Positions 26,732 to 45,993 are shown, numbered from the stretch's first letter. The stretch: DNA of 64,000 nt from Litomosoides sigmodontis (GCA_963070105.1 OY718805.1:3716001-3780000), one strand, 5' to 3'. The notes: generated by a model not told the origin, from the letters alone. Program-made: numbers and translations.

Positions 26732-29700
26732 TCACTTGGACATCCAGCTCGGTGAGAGAACACTAACCGAAAGAACATTATCCGTGTAGATTGATGGTGA
26801 AAAAGCATTTGGCGATAAAATTTGACCACCTAATGCTTGCGGTGAAATAATATCAGGACTAAGAATGTACGGACTGAGCACTAGTGGACTTAGCACATAT
26901 GGATTGATAACATTTGGTGATAAAACATAGGGTGATAGTACGTATGGTGCACCAACAAGTGGTGATAAAACGTAAGGAGAAAGTATGTACGGTGAGATAA
27001 GAAATGGAAGAAAGATGCCTGGTGAAAGGATGTATGGGCCAAGAATGGACGGATTAAGAATTAATGGGCTGAAAATGCTGGGTGATAGTACCACAGGTCC
27101 TAAAATACTTAGACCAAAAGTAGGAGAAAACATGAATGGTGCAAGGATTACTGGTTTAGACGCTGATAAGGTTTCACGTTTCATTCGATATGATTCCTAA
27201 AAATGGTATTTTTAAATTACATTTTGACTTAAGTGTGAGTTTGTAAATAACTGCATTCGTTATATTAATTTACAATCGAATGGTTCGACACTACTCTAAG
27301 GCTATCAATTTGATGTGTAACATTGTTAATTTCATTTTTTGTTTTTTTTTATTCAATCTTAAATTATAATAGTCAGTGATGAAACCACTTTTCAGTTCTA
27401 GTACATAATTCGAGTGATTGTGTAAAAAAACTGGCCATAGAAACCTTAGTTTCATCCTTTGCAATTCTTTCAATGTGCTCCCAGAGTGTCTCTTCCTTTT
27501 CTTTCCTGTTCAGTTGTTCGTACTTCTTCAAATCAAAATTTACATCCTCCAACTTCCTAACACCTAGAACAAGCCTTCCTTTTCCTCTTTACCAATCCAA
27601 AAACGATTGTGTGATTGGTGAAAGGTGGAATGGATACCTTGTTGATGTAGTATTTGTTTGAGCTGTGATGCTTCCAGAAATGCAAATCCTTTCCTCTCTA
27701 AATCATTTTGCTGTTCGATGTTGAACGACTTTTCCAGATCTTTGAATGCTTGATTAATACGTTTCGTTGCCTGTAAATTACTTCAACAATATTGTCCTCT
27801 TCTTTTTTTTTTTTCAAATCGCACCCTAACATTTCGATGATTAATAATAATAAAAGTTATTTACATCTAATCATAATTAAACATTGATTATTTTTTATCC
27901 CTTCACAGGCCTATTTCCAAGACTATTCTTGTGCAAACTTTCATAGCACTTATGCTACCTCAAAGATTATACCGTCCAAATGGGAAACATTTGTTTTGTT
28001 GAGGATATCAAGTGCTATTTTGACGGCAGCACGTGCTCCTGAAACGTCCATTATCATCTCCATTACCGCTTGTCGATCTTTTTCCTCCATGCCACTTTTT
28101 TCCAACAACTTAAACAATTAGTTGGTAAAATTTTCGTACGAACTTTGCTAATTAACCACTGAAATTTTAAAAAATTGTCAGCATTTAAGCACACAGCCAT
28201 TGAGAACTTCAATTTCAAAAGTGGATTTTCCATTTAAGAAGTGAGATCGAAATTGAAATTTTCTAAAATTTAATCAATTAAAATGATAGATGAAAATATT
28301 AACTTCAGGAAGTGAGACGATGTTGTTTGAGCTATCATCCTTGTAGAATGGCATGATAGAAGGCGATAAAATACGTTTTTCGGATCGTGTCTGAAAATTA
28401 GTCCATACTGTAGAAGAAACGAAATCCGACAATTCATAATTTGATGATTGCTTTTGTTCTTAAGAAAACAATGAACAACCTTGTCAGGAATCAAAGGCAT
28501 CATTCGAGGACTCAAAAGTCGGAAATTAAATTTCTCATTTTTGCTATTCTGGTTAACTCCATTCACAAGATCGAATGTCATCGAGATGAAATCCTTGTAT
28601 TTTGACTAAAATGTTATACTTTCACATCTTTCCTCACTATATTTGTTTTTTTTTAACTCAAATATTCATTTATCGTAACACTGAATAAGGTTGCAAGTAG
28701 GAATTTCTGGAAATGTTTTTCAAGAAAATCATGATATTCGATGCATTACTGTAGGCAATCGTAATTCGTTGAAATGATACAAAAATACTTTTGCACTGTT
28801 TTCCACCCTTTCCAATATTCAGATCAAACACGTAAAATACCTGAACATTGGCTGTGGTAGGTTTTTTGTTGTCGAGTACAAGGTCAAGCAGTCGAAGATT
28901 GTAAACTCTTCCACCACCTGCTCTTAGTTGTTGATCCATTTGTTCTTTGACCTTCGTGATGTGTTCATAAGTTTGCGTCCAACTGTCATTTGCTTCTTCA
29001 CCACTTACCATAACACTAATAAATTTGGATAGCTAAATTTAAATGGGTTATTTCAGTATTAAGTATAAATTTTGTCAGATGATAGTTACACTATAAATAG
29101 TATTTCAAGTAATGTGAAAATATTTACTTGTTGTATGGGAGTTTTCTTAATAGTTGAATCGTACATTGCTGGCATTTTATTAGCCTGTTTCACCTGAAAA
29201 CAAGTCGAGTAAAACTAGGATTGCAAATGTTTGAAGATTTTTCATGTATGCATATAAATTTGATGTAAAGGTATCAAATGAAGAATTGAAAACTTGTTTC
29301 TTTCTCTTTTAGAGTTGAAAACTTATGAAATTCTTTTTTGTATGCTTCGTTTAACAATGTGAAAAGTGTGAAGAGTTATAAAGTTGCTGCAATCACTCAC
29401 GTCGACAATTACATGATCACTTTTCATGACATGATTTGTGATAAGTCGATAAGAGTAAGAGCGACGTTGTCGTTTTCGTACTTCTTTTATCCCAAATTTT
29501 GATAGGAGAGAATTTGAATGTAATTTTTGACTGTGTTCAGATGAGGAGCTGTTCGATGTTGCGACATACCAGTCATTTCTTTGATGAAAACTTCCGAATT
29601 TCAGAGGACGAGTTACATTTTCCATTAACTCTAATTCCTTCCAATCTTTTCCTTTTCCATCAACTTTCTTGTAATGTGATGAATGTCCGATAATGTTTGT

Positions 29701-31014
29701 ACTTTCTCTCATTTCATCCTCAATTAAGCGAAATGTTTTGAACGTTTCATTTTCTCCTGTTATGCGCATTGATTTCCTATCAACAGGTATCCGTCGATTC
29801 AAATATACTTTCTTGGAATGATCGGCTGAGTGCGGAACTGATGTAGGAACAGTTAAATGTTTGAAATTATTTGGGATAAAGTACTCTGTTTGATTAGAAT
29901 CTAGAACAATCGAGGATTCGGAAGACTGAATGGATGCTTTAAGTGAATGTTGCGTAAGGAACTTATTTCCATTCTCCGAACGAGTCATGTGAGTTTTTCC
30001 AGCTGTATTTGTCGGATGATTTTTTGCAACATTTTTTCTTTCATAATTATTACTTTCCAATGACTTCTCGTCCTTCTCCTCCTCCTCCTCCTCCTCAGAA
30101 TCATTTCTTGTAATAAAAGATTGTGTATCAGCTGACTGATTAATTTTCCGTGATTCGTTTCGTGCTTGCATCAAACATTTAGCACTAGTGACTAGGTCAC
30201 GGTCATCCTTAATTTGATTGAGACATGCGGCGAGCGTTTCTTGCTGGTCTGAAAGAGGAAAAAAAAGTTGAAGTGCTAGGTATTTCAAAGTGTAATTGCA
30301 TAAAAGATTGATTTCTTCGATAATTCAGTAAATTAAAAGTTGGAAGTGAAGACTACTAATTCATCCTCATGACATATATGTGGTTGAAGAATTGGTTTTC
30401 ATTAATTTATGTCGCACAACTTCTACTTCGTTTCACTTAGATAGAAGATAATAGCAGTTAAGAGTGGGTCCAGCACTCATGTGTTTCTTTTAGCTTTCTT
30501 TTCTTCACAGTTAGATTCTTCGAGAAGTGATAAAGCAAGAATTGAAGAGGTAAACTCTTCTCTTTTATTTATTCAAATAAAATTCCTCACAGTGCAAACG
30601 AGCAAACTACATCAGCAGGCACCAACCTTTGGCTAATTGCTGGTACATTTGCTTGCCAACTTGTCCAAATAATGCTTTGATCGCATAAATGTACCAATTT
30701 AAATGTAAGTTTTTAGCTACTTCGAAAGTTCGCTTATCCATTCTTGCCTTGTAAATATTGCGAATATCATTGATTGTTAATTTAATACTCAATCCTAAAC
30801 ATTGTAATGTATATCACCGAAGTGGATTAGCTATATTCGTAGGAACTATGCGGATGCTAAAAGAATAATTAAAAAGTAACAAACAATTCAACCGAACAGA
30901 TAGATATTGCTGGGCCTTACAAGCCAAATCAGACCTGTTTGAACTGCGACGATCACTACTAGCCAATACGTGAATTGCATCCCTCATATAAAACATACAC
31001 ATACACGCACGTAC
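26732..31014 (-). CDS. MLT-10-like moulting protein with LSP repeats (5' end not found)
   Basis: Exons join in phase: 31014-30818, 30787-30627, 30248-29401, 29193-29128, 29032-28841, 28605-28480, 28390-28304, 28108-27959, 27770-27638, 27563-27445, 27196-26732 (about 847 codons). The last exon encodes a tandem series of hydrophobic-LSP units (YILSPYVLSPLVGAPYVLSP and so on), ending VLSPSWMSK. Upstream exons carry other motifs of this nematode-specific family: RLLSPRMMPLIPDK, ILSPSIMPFYKDD, KDRQAVMEMIMDVSGA and TLWEHIERIA. The 848-base exon encodes a long polar, dibasic-rich region with a run of glutamates and no repeats. C. elegans mlt-10 is needed for proper moulting and is expressed in epidermis before each moult. 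The usual signal-peptide exon was not found. The gene may start between 31015 and about 32350, or at the ATG at 31023. The acceptor at 30788 (GATTGAG) is chosen by phase. Confidence 0.85.
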
Positions 31015-32491
31015 CTGAAACATAAAAATCGTCAATTTCCTTGCTTTATTGAAACCAATATTTTATAAAAATTTTAATAAACAAATGTTAGCTTTCGCAT
31101 TTACAGCTATGCTATTAAGGAATGTTTAAAATTCGTGCGTACGTCCCGATTAACATAAAAAATTTCACGCTTCCTGAACATATTCATTTCGAATTCAGTT
31201 AAGGTAGCAAGAATTGATAAGTAAATAGCTACACTAATAGCTATATTAAAAATTATGCATATCTACCCGTTATGAAACATTAAAATTGAATTTTATGAAA
31301 CATAAAAGTAGACGTTTAAGTTAGAAACTTCAACTAATCATTGAGACTTCCATCTTAGAGTGTGGACGATTGCTCGAAACGATTCCCTCATAGTGATCGA
31401 ATAATGATGAGATTAGCAAATAATACAAAAAAGCATTCGTAGAAATGGTCACTAAATTTAGTTTCATTCTACCATTTTAAGATATTGTGCATGACCATCA
31501 ATTAACCATCACCACCGTATCGGTTCCAAAGTGAATAGTAATTTTACACCACTCTTTTATCGTCCTTCCTCCTTCATTGACATTATTCAGCACGGAACAT
31601 TTTGTAGTTCCTTGAAATTCCATTTTCTCTTAGCAAAAATTCCTACAATCATTTACTTCCGCAACTCTATCATTCTATCTGTCAGTTTCCAAAAATTATT
31701 TGTACGATTTTGTAATGAAAACCAAGTGAGATGCCTGTACTGTACGAGGTGTTCGCTAAATGATTAGTGAATTTAAGATTATATTAACTAATCATTAGAA
31801 AGAAAATTAAACATTCATCTTAGCTGAAGAAATTTGGAACTTTGTAATGGAAATGCGAAAACTGCATAGGATGGACTGAAGTTTTTACCTTATTCCACAA
31901 AATGTTTAATTAAAAACGTTTAAAATGAAGGAATTCGAAGTGGAGAAAGTGTTCAATAACTGTGGAATTTTTTGAAATTCAAAATACTAACACTTGAGAC
32001 CGTAAAGTAAGGGCACGAAACACCTTGCTAATATCATTTTAAATATTACCAATTACAAGTGATCAGAATAATTTTAAATATTTACTTCACCAGCTTTTAT
32101 AAAATACTAGTGTGAACAGCCCTAATTTCTCCCAGGTACTTCGGAAATCTTTTATCTTTGAACAAATGTGAATAGCATACAGCAGCGAAAGTAGCTTACT
32201 ACATACACAATTCTTTGCAATATAAATTTCAACTGATGCAAAAAAAACTTCAAAATCGCCCATCCGACATGCAACACTTTTAACGGATAAAACAAATATC
32301 GAATGAAACACACCCGTAGCATTTTATTAGCAACAAGAGTTTCTTGCAAGAATACTACCGGATCTCACAAATTTCCTTAAGTCTGTATAACGAACTCCTA
32401 TAACAACAAATAAATGGATTACAACCAAAAAAAACGAAAAAACAAAGGAATATAAATGAAGCCCAAAGATATATCCCAAAGATATATATTA
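31015..32491. other. Probable 5' region of the MLT-10-like gene
   Basis: No exon could be fixed here. A short minus-strand frame near 32152-32320 begins MLRVCFIRYLFYPLKV and is hydrophobic enough to be a leader, but it lacks a supported donor into 31014. Confidence 0.35.
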
Positions 32492-32727
32492 CTAGATCTG
32501 GTACCTTCATTCAGTACTCTCGCATGATTCAAAAACCTTCCAATGTATGATGTAAATTGGAATCATCAACGAAAAGAACGAAATTTATAGCCATCGTTCA
32601 TACATGCACAACACAACTTACATGATAATTACGCATCAGCCCCCAAAAAAATTAGTGGCTTCAATTAGTTAGCTGGAATTATTTGCAGTTGAACATTAAA
32701 TACCGGCTGAAAAAGCATTTATAAGAA
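32492..32727. repeat. Interspersed direct repeat, copy 1
   Basis: Begins CTAGATCTGGTACCTTCATT and ends near AAAAAGCATTTATAAGAA. A second copy lies 544 bases to the right. Copy 1 has three extra bases (ATGATTC against ATTC) and a few substitutions. There is no terminal inverted repeat and no long open frame. Two adjacent copies of CCCAAAGATATAT precede it (32462-32488). Confidence 0.95.
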
Positions 32728-33035
32728 TTGAAGCGCCTTCGACAGGATTCTTAGTCTTATTTTTAAATTGGATATTTTCCAAATCTTCTACTTTAGATGG
32801 CCTGTATGAAAAACATTGAATTGCTGGAAAAAAATATCGGCAATGTCATTTGAATGGATTTGAGCTTTGCTTTGTATTGCTTGCATTCAGCGATAGAAAT
32901 CGTATTTCGAAATGTGATTTCATTCATAATTTGCGTTTCATGAAATCATTTATGGCTCCTCGAACGACCTCAAGCAATACATATATATCGATAACTTCAT
33001 GTAAGTTATCTATCCAATCTAACCAATAACGACAG

Positions 33036-33265
33036 CTAGATCTGGTACCTTCATTCAGTACTCTCGCATTCAAAAACCTTCCAATGTATGATGTAAATTG
33101 GAATCATCAACGAAAAGAACGAATTTTATAACCGTCGTTCATACATGCACAACACAACTTACATGATAATTAGGTATCAGCTCTCAAAAAAATTAGTGGC
33201 TTCAATTAGTTAGCCAGAATTATTTGCAGTTGAACATTAAATACCGGTTGAAAAAGCATTTATAA
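33036..33265. repeat. Interspersed direct repeat, copy 2
   Basis: Second copy of the unit at 32492, about 95% identical by eye across some 230 bases, in the same orientation. It ends 266 bases before the cdc-48 stop codon, so it may lie in or next to that 3' UTR. Confidence 0.95.
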
Positions 33266-33530
33266 AAAGAATTTAAAACCATGTCGACAAAGTCGACGTC
33301 AGTCATTTGCAAACAAATCCAAGTTTTCCAACAAAAAAAAAGAACAGGTACCTACGTTTAACAAATTCGAAAAAGAAAGGAACTAAATTATCACGTAGCT
33401 TAATTTTTTAAATATGCAAGTAAGACAATTCTGGGTAGCATAATCTGGTTTGGAAAATTTCCATAAACATTAGAAGTCTGGAGTAATTAATGAAATGAGT
33501 ACAGAAGTACAAAGATTCATTCGCATCATT

Positions 33531-39484
<5,954 letters not shown>

Positions 39485-39533
39485 TACTCAACGTCCGTTT
39501 CTTATCCGAAACTGGTGCCGTAAAATGAAAAGA

Positions 39534-39546
39534 GCTATGAAAAAAA
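39534..39546 (-). promoter_or_regulatory. Candidate spliced-leader acceptor for cdc-48
   Basis: On the minus strand TTTTTTTCATAG precedes position 39534, leaving a 50-base leader before the ATG at 39484. The pyrimidine run plus AG without an upstream coding exon fits a nematode trans-splice site. This is inference only. Confidence 0.4.
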
Positions 39547-41831
39547 TGGTATGGAATAAATAAATGAATAAAAATAGATTAACAAGGAAGTAAATCGAAA
39601 AGTGAGAAGTACACGTAATCAACCTCCTAATTAAATACAATCGTTCCAACAATTATATGTCAGGTGTTTCAACATGTACACACCATTCTGAAGTGTGCTC
39701 TCTACCAATCTTCGCATTTGCATACACGTCAAATGAAAAGATGAATGAACACCATTTCTAGATTTAAGAATATACTTGTTTAGGGATATACCTATATTCT
39801 TCATTAAGCAACAAAGAATATTGCTATCTTTCGAAAAGTATCATCCCTATTTCTCTACGCAGGACTTGAAACTTAAACTAATTCCCTTCTGGATTCGCAC
39901 TACACTATCAGGAACTAACATTGGGAATCAGGTTCAATCTGCACACATGTCAAATGAAAAAAAAATGTCAATGGATTACTGACTAATCTCATGGTGGATG
40001 ATGTAAAACAAACACTGATAGCTGTTTGATAGTATAACTGATAGTATGTGTTATACATTCAACATGACCTTTCACTGATAACTGATTTTGTGCAACTTCA
40101 ACCGGCAAAATTATACCAGATTTGAGGCAGTAGGTTCCTGAACTTAGTAAGAATCCCCGTGGAATTGGCATCCGACAACAGCTCTGTATCATTTCCTTGA
40201 ACTCAGTGGTATGCGTGGGGGAAATTAATGAAATCTGCTGTACCTTGTCCAAGACTGTCACGCATACATCTACTTTCATATATACAGATACACACCCACA
40301 CCATAGACGGACAGACAGACAGACAGACACACACACACACACACTTTTTTCTCTCTTTCATATTCAAGTGCAGTTAAATTCAAGTGTCATTTTTCTCTTC
40401 AGCAAAAACCTAACTTCCAGTAAGTGTAACTGAAGTTCATGGTACTTCCTAAAATGGAAAAAAGGAATATGACGTAAGCTCAGATGTGAGCTGTCGTGTT
40501 GCTCAGAAACCTCGAGGAAAGCAAAGAATAGATGTAAAGAATGCTCTGGCCGCCATCAATGAAGGGAAAAGGATGTAAGACTTGACGAGGTCATTCATAT
40601 CCACAGCAAAAACACAGCACCATGTCCACCCTCCCTGCTCTTCGAAACACAACTCCCTTCCAGAACTTTCTCGTGACATTTAACGATGGATCACATTATT
40701 TGTGTTCCATACCCTAATGCAAACTTAAAATCCCATTCCGGAGTTGAGAGAACGTGAACATGCACGATGATACTCCGGTACATTAAGAGTAGGACCTTTC
40801 TTTAGGAAGATATCATTCCCCTACCTAAAACAGTTGGCTACTTTAGAGAGGAAGAGAAAAAGACGAGATTAGGTGGAAAGTAATCCTATAGAATAAATCT
40901 TCGAATTAGTGATCGAACACTCGGTAGGATTAGTAGTTCATCTTACGTCACTGATCCTCCGGCATTAATGCATTCTTTTCAACTTCAACATATTCTTTTA
41001 ATTAACTGTTAATCCTTCCTCCTGATATTAAGCTTATATTCGAGTGCTATCCACTTCCCTCCCAGTTATTGTGATGACAATGAGAACGGGAGGGTTCGCC
41101 TAATCGGAAAAAAACCGGTGTGCATCTGAAGCTGTCAAAATTAACGAGTGGACCACGCAGTTTGTGAACGAAGAAGAAAGCGCAACAGCTCCATGTTATA
41201 TGTGAAATGTGAGAAGTGAAAATATTTTTGAATAATATTTAAAATAGAAATGTCAAAAGTGTGATCGTATACGTGTTGATATTAGCTTTGTCATGGAATA
41301 TGTCAGTATTGGAAGGGAAAGTAGAACAGTGGTCCTTCCTTTTACTAACAGATGTTACTGCTACTGCAACTGATAAGCAATTAACTACGATATTTCTCCT
41401 CCTTTTTCTCTGTCATTCTATGGAACGCTGTTCGGATGGAATTTTATCGGTCGTTTAATTTCTCATATTTTGCAATTTCTTACCTGTTGTATTGGCTTCA
41501 TTTTCGTTCTTCAATAATATGATATATCATATTTATCACTGTCAATCATTCGGCCATTATCATTTTCACTTCTCATGAATGACTGCATTGTTAAATAAAG
41601 CATTGAAGTTCACCTCGACATGATGTCCCGTGAAAAAAATGCTCAACAATTCAAAAGAAGGTATCATATGATCATTGATATTATCCTTAATTGATTGAAC
41701 ACTTAACGCAACCATCTTTTTATTGATAATTCATTTAAGCTACAGACAAATATTGGTAGATAATTGTTCACATTATAAGAGTAATAAATTTGTTATGAGA
41801 AAGGAAGGAAATTTGACAGGTGCGATCAGTT
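39547..41831. other. Intergenic region, no gene seen
   Basis: About 2.3 kb between the start of cdc-48 and the end of troponin T. It contains a compound (GACA)n/(CA)n microsatellite at 40308-40344. TTTATT at 41718-41723 gives an AATAAA on the minus strand about 110 bases past the troponin T stop. No open frame here has splice or family support. Confidence 0.5.
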
Positions 41832-44800
41832 TCATTTCGCTTTCACTGGTTTCTTTGTCTAAAATTTAATTAAGATGAGATGGAAGAGAAATTTTAAAAA
41901 TTTGTTTAAAATTATTTTATTTTATCGATCGCATCGAATTCCTACAATTCTCACGATGAATCTGACGTGACTTGTTTTTGTAATAATAACTTCATCCATC
42001 ACACTAATCAAAAATCATGTCAATAATTAAAATTGTTCAAACTAACCGTTGGTGGTGGTGGTGCAGCAGCTTTACCGCTTGCCATGGTGGATGATTTCCG
42101 GCTAGCCTCCCCGCTACTTTCCGCTGGATTACCTCCGGTCCTACGTTCATCCGCATTTTGTTTAGCTTGCGGAACCGATCCCTTGTCATCCTCTTCAACC
42201 TCATCAACATCAGGCAAATTGAGCGGAATTGGCTGAATTGGTGGTTTTGCAGCATCACCATCTGCTTTCACTTGCTCTACATATTTAGGGGGTTCTAAAT
42301 TTTTACGGATCTGTTCCAACTCTTCGTTTTCACGGCGACCCCATTCTGGTGGCGGACGTGCTGTTCCGTGAGCAATTTTTGGTGGTTTCTTGATTATTGG
42401 CTATAAAGTAATACTTTAAGTAAGTAACCGTATCATTTAGGACAGTAAAGTTCCTATATTTCAAAATGCATACCTGCTTGAAATATTCATTCTAATCAGT
42501 GTAGCGAATAAAGGACAGGAAAGTTACTTTGTGTCGGATACTTTACAATCTTTTAAGCGAGACGTGTAAATTCCAGATTCACTCCGCGTGGTGAGTTAAA
42601 TGATACATTGAGGATGATTTAGCCCCCCCCCCCCCCCTCAATTTGGTATATTAGTTTTGTAAGATGTAAAAATGCATGCATATGAAATTGTTAGAGAAAT
42701 TTTCAGAAAATTAATATTACATTTTCGTAAAGATCTCGCCGATCGCCATATGAGCGTCTATCAATTTGACGATCGAATTTTGATACAACATTAATCTTTG
42801 GCTAAAATGAAGTTTTAAACGAGTCGCATTGAGCAAAGCTATAGCTTTCAACAATGAAATTATTTTACTTACATGCCTATCAAATCGACTAAATTACTAC
42901 TTGTCAATTGACTTACATTTCTATCTTTCCTCATTTCATAATTATAAAGTACAGCTTTGAAATGAAACAAACCGGATGTATGGAGGCAGCTGCTTCTTCA
43001 GGATCTAAACCTTTTTGTAAAGCTTTATTACGAGCAACTTGACGTTCACGTTCGTGTAATTCTTTCAACTGAAACTTATTCACTTGAATAAACTTTTATC
43101 ATGCCCTATGAATGCTTTTTTTACGAATTAAAAATTTAAAGTTAATTTGCAGACTTACATCGTACTCCTGACGTTCGTGTCTTTTCTCCAAATCATACTT
43201 TTCACCTTCTAATTTAACGATACGTGAGTGCAGCTGAATGATTTTTTCCTTTAGATCATTAGGCAACAAATTCGCAACATCGGCTACACGACGTTGAATT
43301 GCCTCCAGAAATGATTGCTTTGCTGCTCTTTTCTCTTCATCGCTCACTTCGTGCTTTGGCTGATAAAAATTTTAATTACCTCAACTTTGATTTACCACAA
43401 AGTTTAACTCAATATGAAATTTCACTTCACAATATAAAACTGACAAACACACTTTGATTTGATAATTAATAAAACTTTCAAGCAGAAAAAAGCAAACAAC
43501 GCTTCGAAGCAATCTATATTTTTCACTTTTGATACATTTCATGCTTCTTCTAGGAAGAAACAGATAGATAGAGAGAGAAAGAGGTAAACTTACAGTATGA
43601 GTTTTTAACTGATCACCCCTTTCTGATTTCTGAATCACGAAATTCTTTCCACCATCTGCTGTGCCAGCAGCAAACGATCCAGCCATCAAATTCTGTCGTT
43701 TCTTTCTCTCTTCCTCTCGTCGTTGCTTTTCCGCTTCAATTCGCGCTTTGCTTTCTTCCTTAAAATAAGAGGAACAATTGACAGCATATTTAAATTTACT
43801 CACATACAATATAATCGCCTGAAATTTGTAAGAAAATAGATTTATTCGATGTACCGTAATTTTATGCATGAACTACCTTTAATACTACTTATTTGATTTA
43901 AAAAATACTATTTCCTAGGAATCAATGCAATTTCATTCTTGTGATTCTTGGGAAAACATTACCTCCTCCTGACGTCGTTTCTCCTCATTTTGGCGTTGTC
44001 TTTCTGCGAATTCACGTTCCTCTTGCTCACGTTGTTGTCTCCTTTGTTCCTGCTTTTCCTTCAACGCTCGTAACTCTTCCTCGATTTTTTCTCTCTCCAC
44101 TCGTCGTCGTTCTTCGTAATCTTGAATTTTAGCTGCTTCTTCCTCCTGATGTCTCTTTTTGGCGGCCTGAAGTGAAAATAAGCGCATACGTCTTGCATTC
44201 ATTGTAATGCATCATTTCGATATGAAAATGAAACTCTCAATATCCTAAAATTTGAATTTTTAAACAAACTGAGTGGATTCGAAAATTGTCACATCTTTGT
44301 CCAAGGATAGTAATTTTATGGATGATAAATAAAATTTAAAAAGCTTTACGAGCATAGCCTTTTCAGCTTCCGTTTGTTCAGCCGGCGCTTCCTCCTTTTC
44401 CTGAGGTGGTGCACGTCTTAACCTGAAATATGTTTGTACTAATTCATTGACTCAAAGCGTTCGACTTTAATAAATGTTCCACAGGCTTTTTTTTGAAACG
44501 AAACGATTGGGTAAAATTACGCAAGGAACAATCTAATAATATAACCTACAATTATAAGATAATTAGACTAGTCATTTTGAAAGCAGTTTAGTTTAGAGTA
44601 AAGCGTAATTCAGATTTTAAGTTTCAATTTCTTTATGGTTTAGGATGAAGTTTATCGTCATATTTGAGAATCCGTTTCATGCCTATGAAAACTCAATCAG
44701 TCGAGAATTCAGGAAATTCATGAATGGAAAATAGAGAAACGCAGAAATTCCACTGCTTTTTTTGTAAATTTTAAACTTCAACTCACTGAGGCGTAGCTTC

Positions 44801-45023
44801 CGATTTTTCGCCGTGTGCCGCGTTTGACGGAGCTTCGGCCGCTTCCTCTTCCTCGTCTTCTACCTCTTCGTCTTCCTCCTCCTCACTGCTAAAATAATTT
44901 TAGTATAAGTTAAGATACGCAATGGAAATTTGAAAGTTGAAAATTGAAATGTTTGACTTTATGCATATGTTTATTATAACAGTGGCAAAATCAAGCTTAC
45001 ATCTCTTCTTCTTCTTCTGCCAT
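41832..45023 (-). CDS. Troponin T
   Basis: Ten exons give 441 aa: 45023-45001, 44888-44787, 44422-44350, 44166-43963, 43758-43594, 43359-43159, 43068-42973, 42801-42721, 42400-42047, 41858-41832. The N-terminus is strongly acidic ([20 protein letters not shown]), followed by a charged coiled-coil region ([20 protein letters not shown]). Next come the tropomyosin/troponin-binding core ([37 protein letters not shown]) and the troponin I-pairing helix region ([40 protein letters not shown]). The C-terminal tail is Pro/Glu-rich and longer than in vertebrates, as in other nematodes. Troponin T anchors the Ca2+-sensing troponin complex to tropomyosin on thin filaments. C. elegans has four genes (tnt-1 to tnt-4); I cannot say which is orthologous. 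Reading past the donor at 42046 would instead end at 42020 with TVSLNNFNY. Confidence 0.96.
42623..42637. repeat. Poly(C) tract in a troponin T intron
   Basis: Fifteen consecutive C residues on the plus strand, or poly(G) in the pre-mRNA, within the intron between exons 8 and 9. A G-run this long is unusual in AT-rich sequence and could fold as a G-quadruplex or simply be length-variable. Confidence 0.95.
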
Positions 45024-45057
45024 TTTTCGCGAAATTTTGACTTAGCGAATTGAACAA

Positions 45058-45070
45058 ACTGTAAAATCAT
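45058..45070 (-). promoter_or_regulatory. Candidate spliced-leader acceptor for troponin T
   Basis: On the minus strand ATTTTACAG precedes 45058, giving a 35-base leader before the ATG at 45023. It resembles a trans-splice acceptor. This is inferred from position and motif only. Confidence 0.4.
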
Positions 45071-45708
45071 GCAAAGATAAAAGAGAAAAGATTGCTTCCA
45101 CTACAACCGCTACACGACGATGCTCAACGTAAGGTAAAGTATTTAAATGAAGATAAATGTACAGTTGAAATTACGCACCACAAAAGAGCATTTCTTTTCT
45201 ACACTCAGTATCAAAGTTTAAGCCTCGATAAAGTATCATTCCATTGCTTGATTTTAATTTTTTTTTCTAAATTCTATTCCAATTTCTATATAATTTAAAA
45301 ATTATTTCATTTTATTTTATTTTCCTTTCATAATTTGAACACAAACTTTGATCCAATTTAATTTTCAATTTAATGCAAAAAAATTATGCTATAGAATTTG
45401 AGAAGTCATATTATGCAATAGAAAACAATAATAGTAATAACAACAATTAAAAGATAATTTTTTCAAATGAATTTTAACAAAATTGAAATTCGAGAAACGC
45501 GTGAAAATTGTGAGCATTCCAACCTATACACATCACCTTGCTCAGCGAACAAAATGAGGAAAAATTAAGAATGATGAGGGCTGCTTAGTTGGCTCAGCTA
45601 AACTTCTTCTTAAGAATGAGATTTTTTTGTTTGGAAGGAAATGAAAGCTAATCTGCCGCTTCTATACATAAATATATAGAGATCGAAGACATCTTTATAT
45701 ACGTGATC

Positions 45709-45714
45709 TGTGTC

Positions 45715-45752
<38 letters not shown>
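45709..45752. repeat. (TG)n microsatellite
   Basis: A TG run of about 17 units, slightly interrupted (TGTCTGCG) at its left end, about 690 bases upstream of the troponin T start. Confidence 0.97.
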
Positions 45753-45753
<1 letters not shown>

Positions 45754-45993
45754 TCGTGAACTTCCAGGAAGAGTGCATCGGTTTGTTGACTGAGGAGAAG
45801 CCTGAGGGTACGTACAAAACATAGCTGCCGCTTCGCTGATACACCTCAGATAATTTCATCCTTCTAGCTACCGCCTCATCCCGACAATTCGCCTCTGCAT
45901 CACTGATAGCAATAAATTTCATACATTTTATGTTTTAAAATAAACTGCTAGAAAAAAGATTGCTTAGTGTTGTATATCGGTGCATCATACTCA

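Noticed and set aside
32492..33265. LTR retrotransposon bounded by the two direct repeats
   Set aside because: The 300-bp interval between copies contains no coding sequence, and the repeats lack TG...CA ends.
42033..42236. Plus-strand open frame of 67 codons
   Set aside because: Antisense to the last large troponin T exon. Its composition mirrors the Pro/Ala/Glu-rich coding strand.
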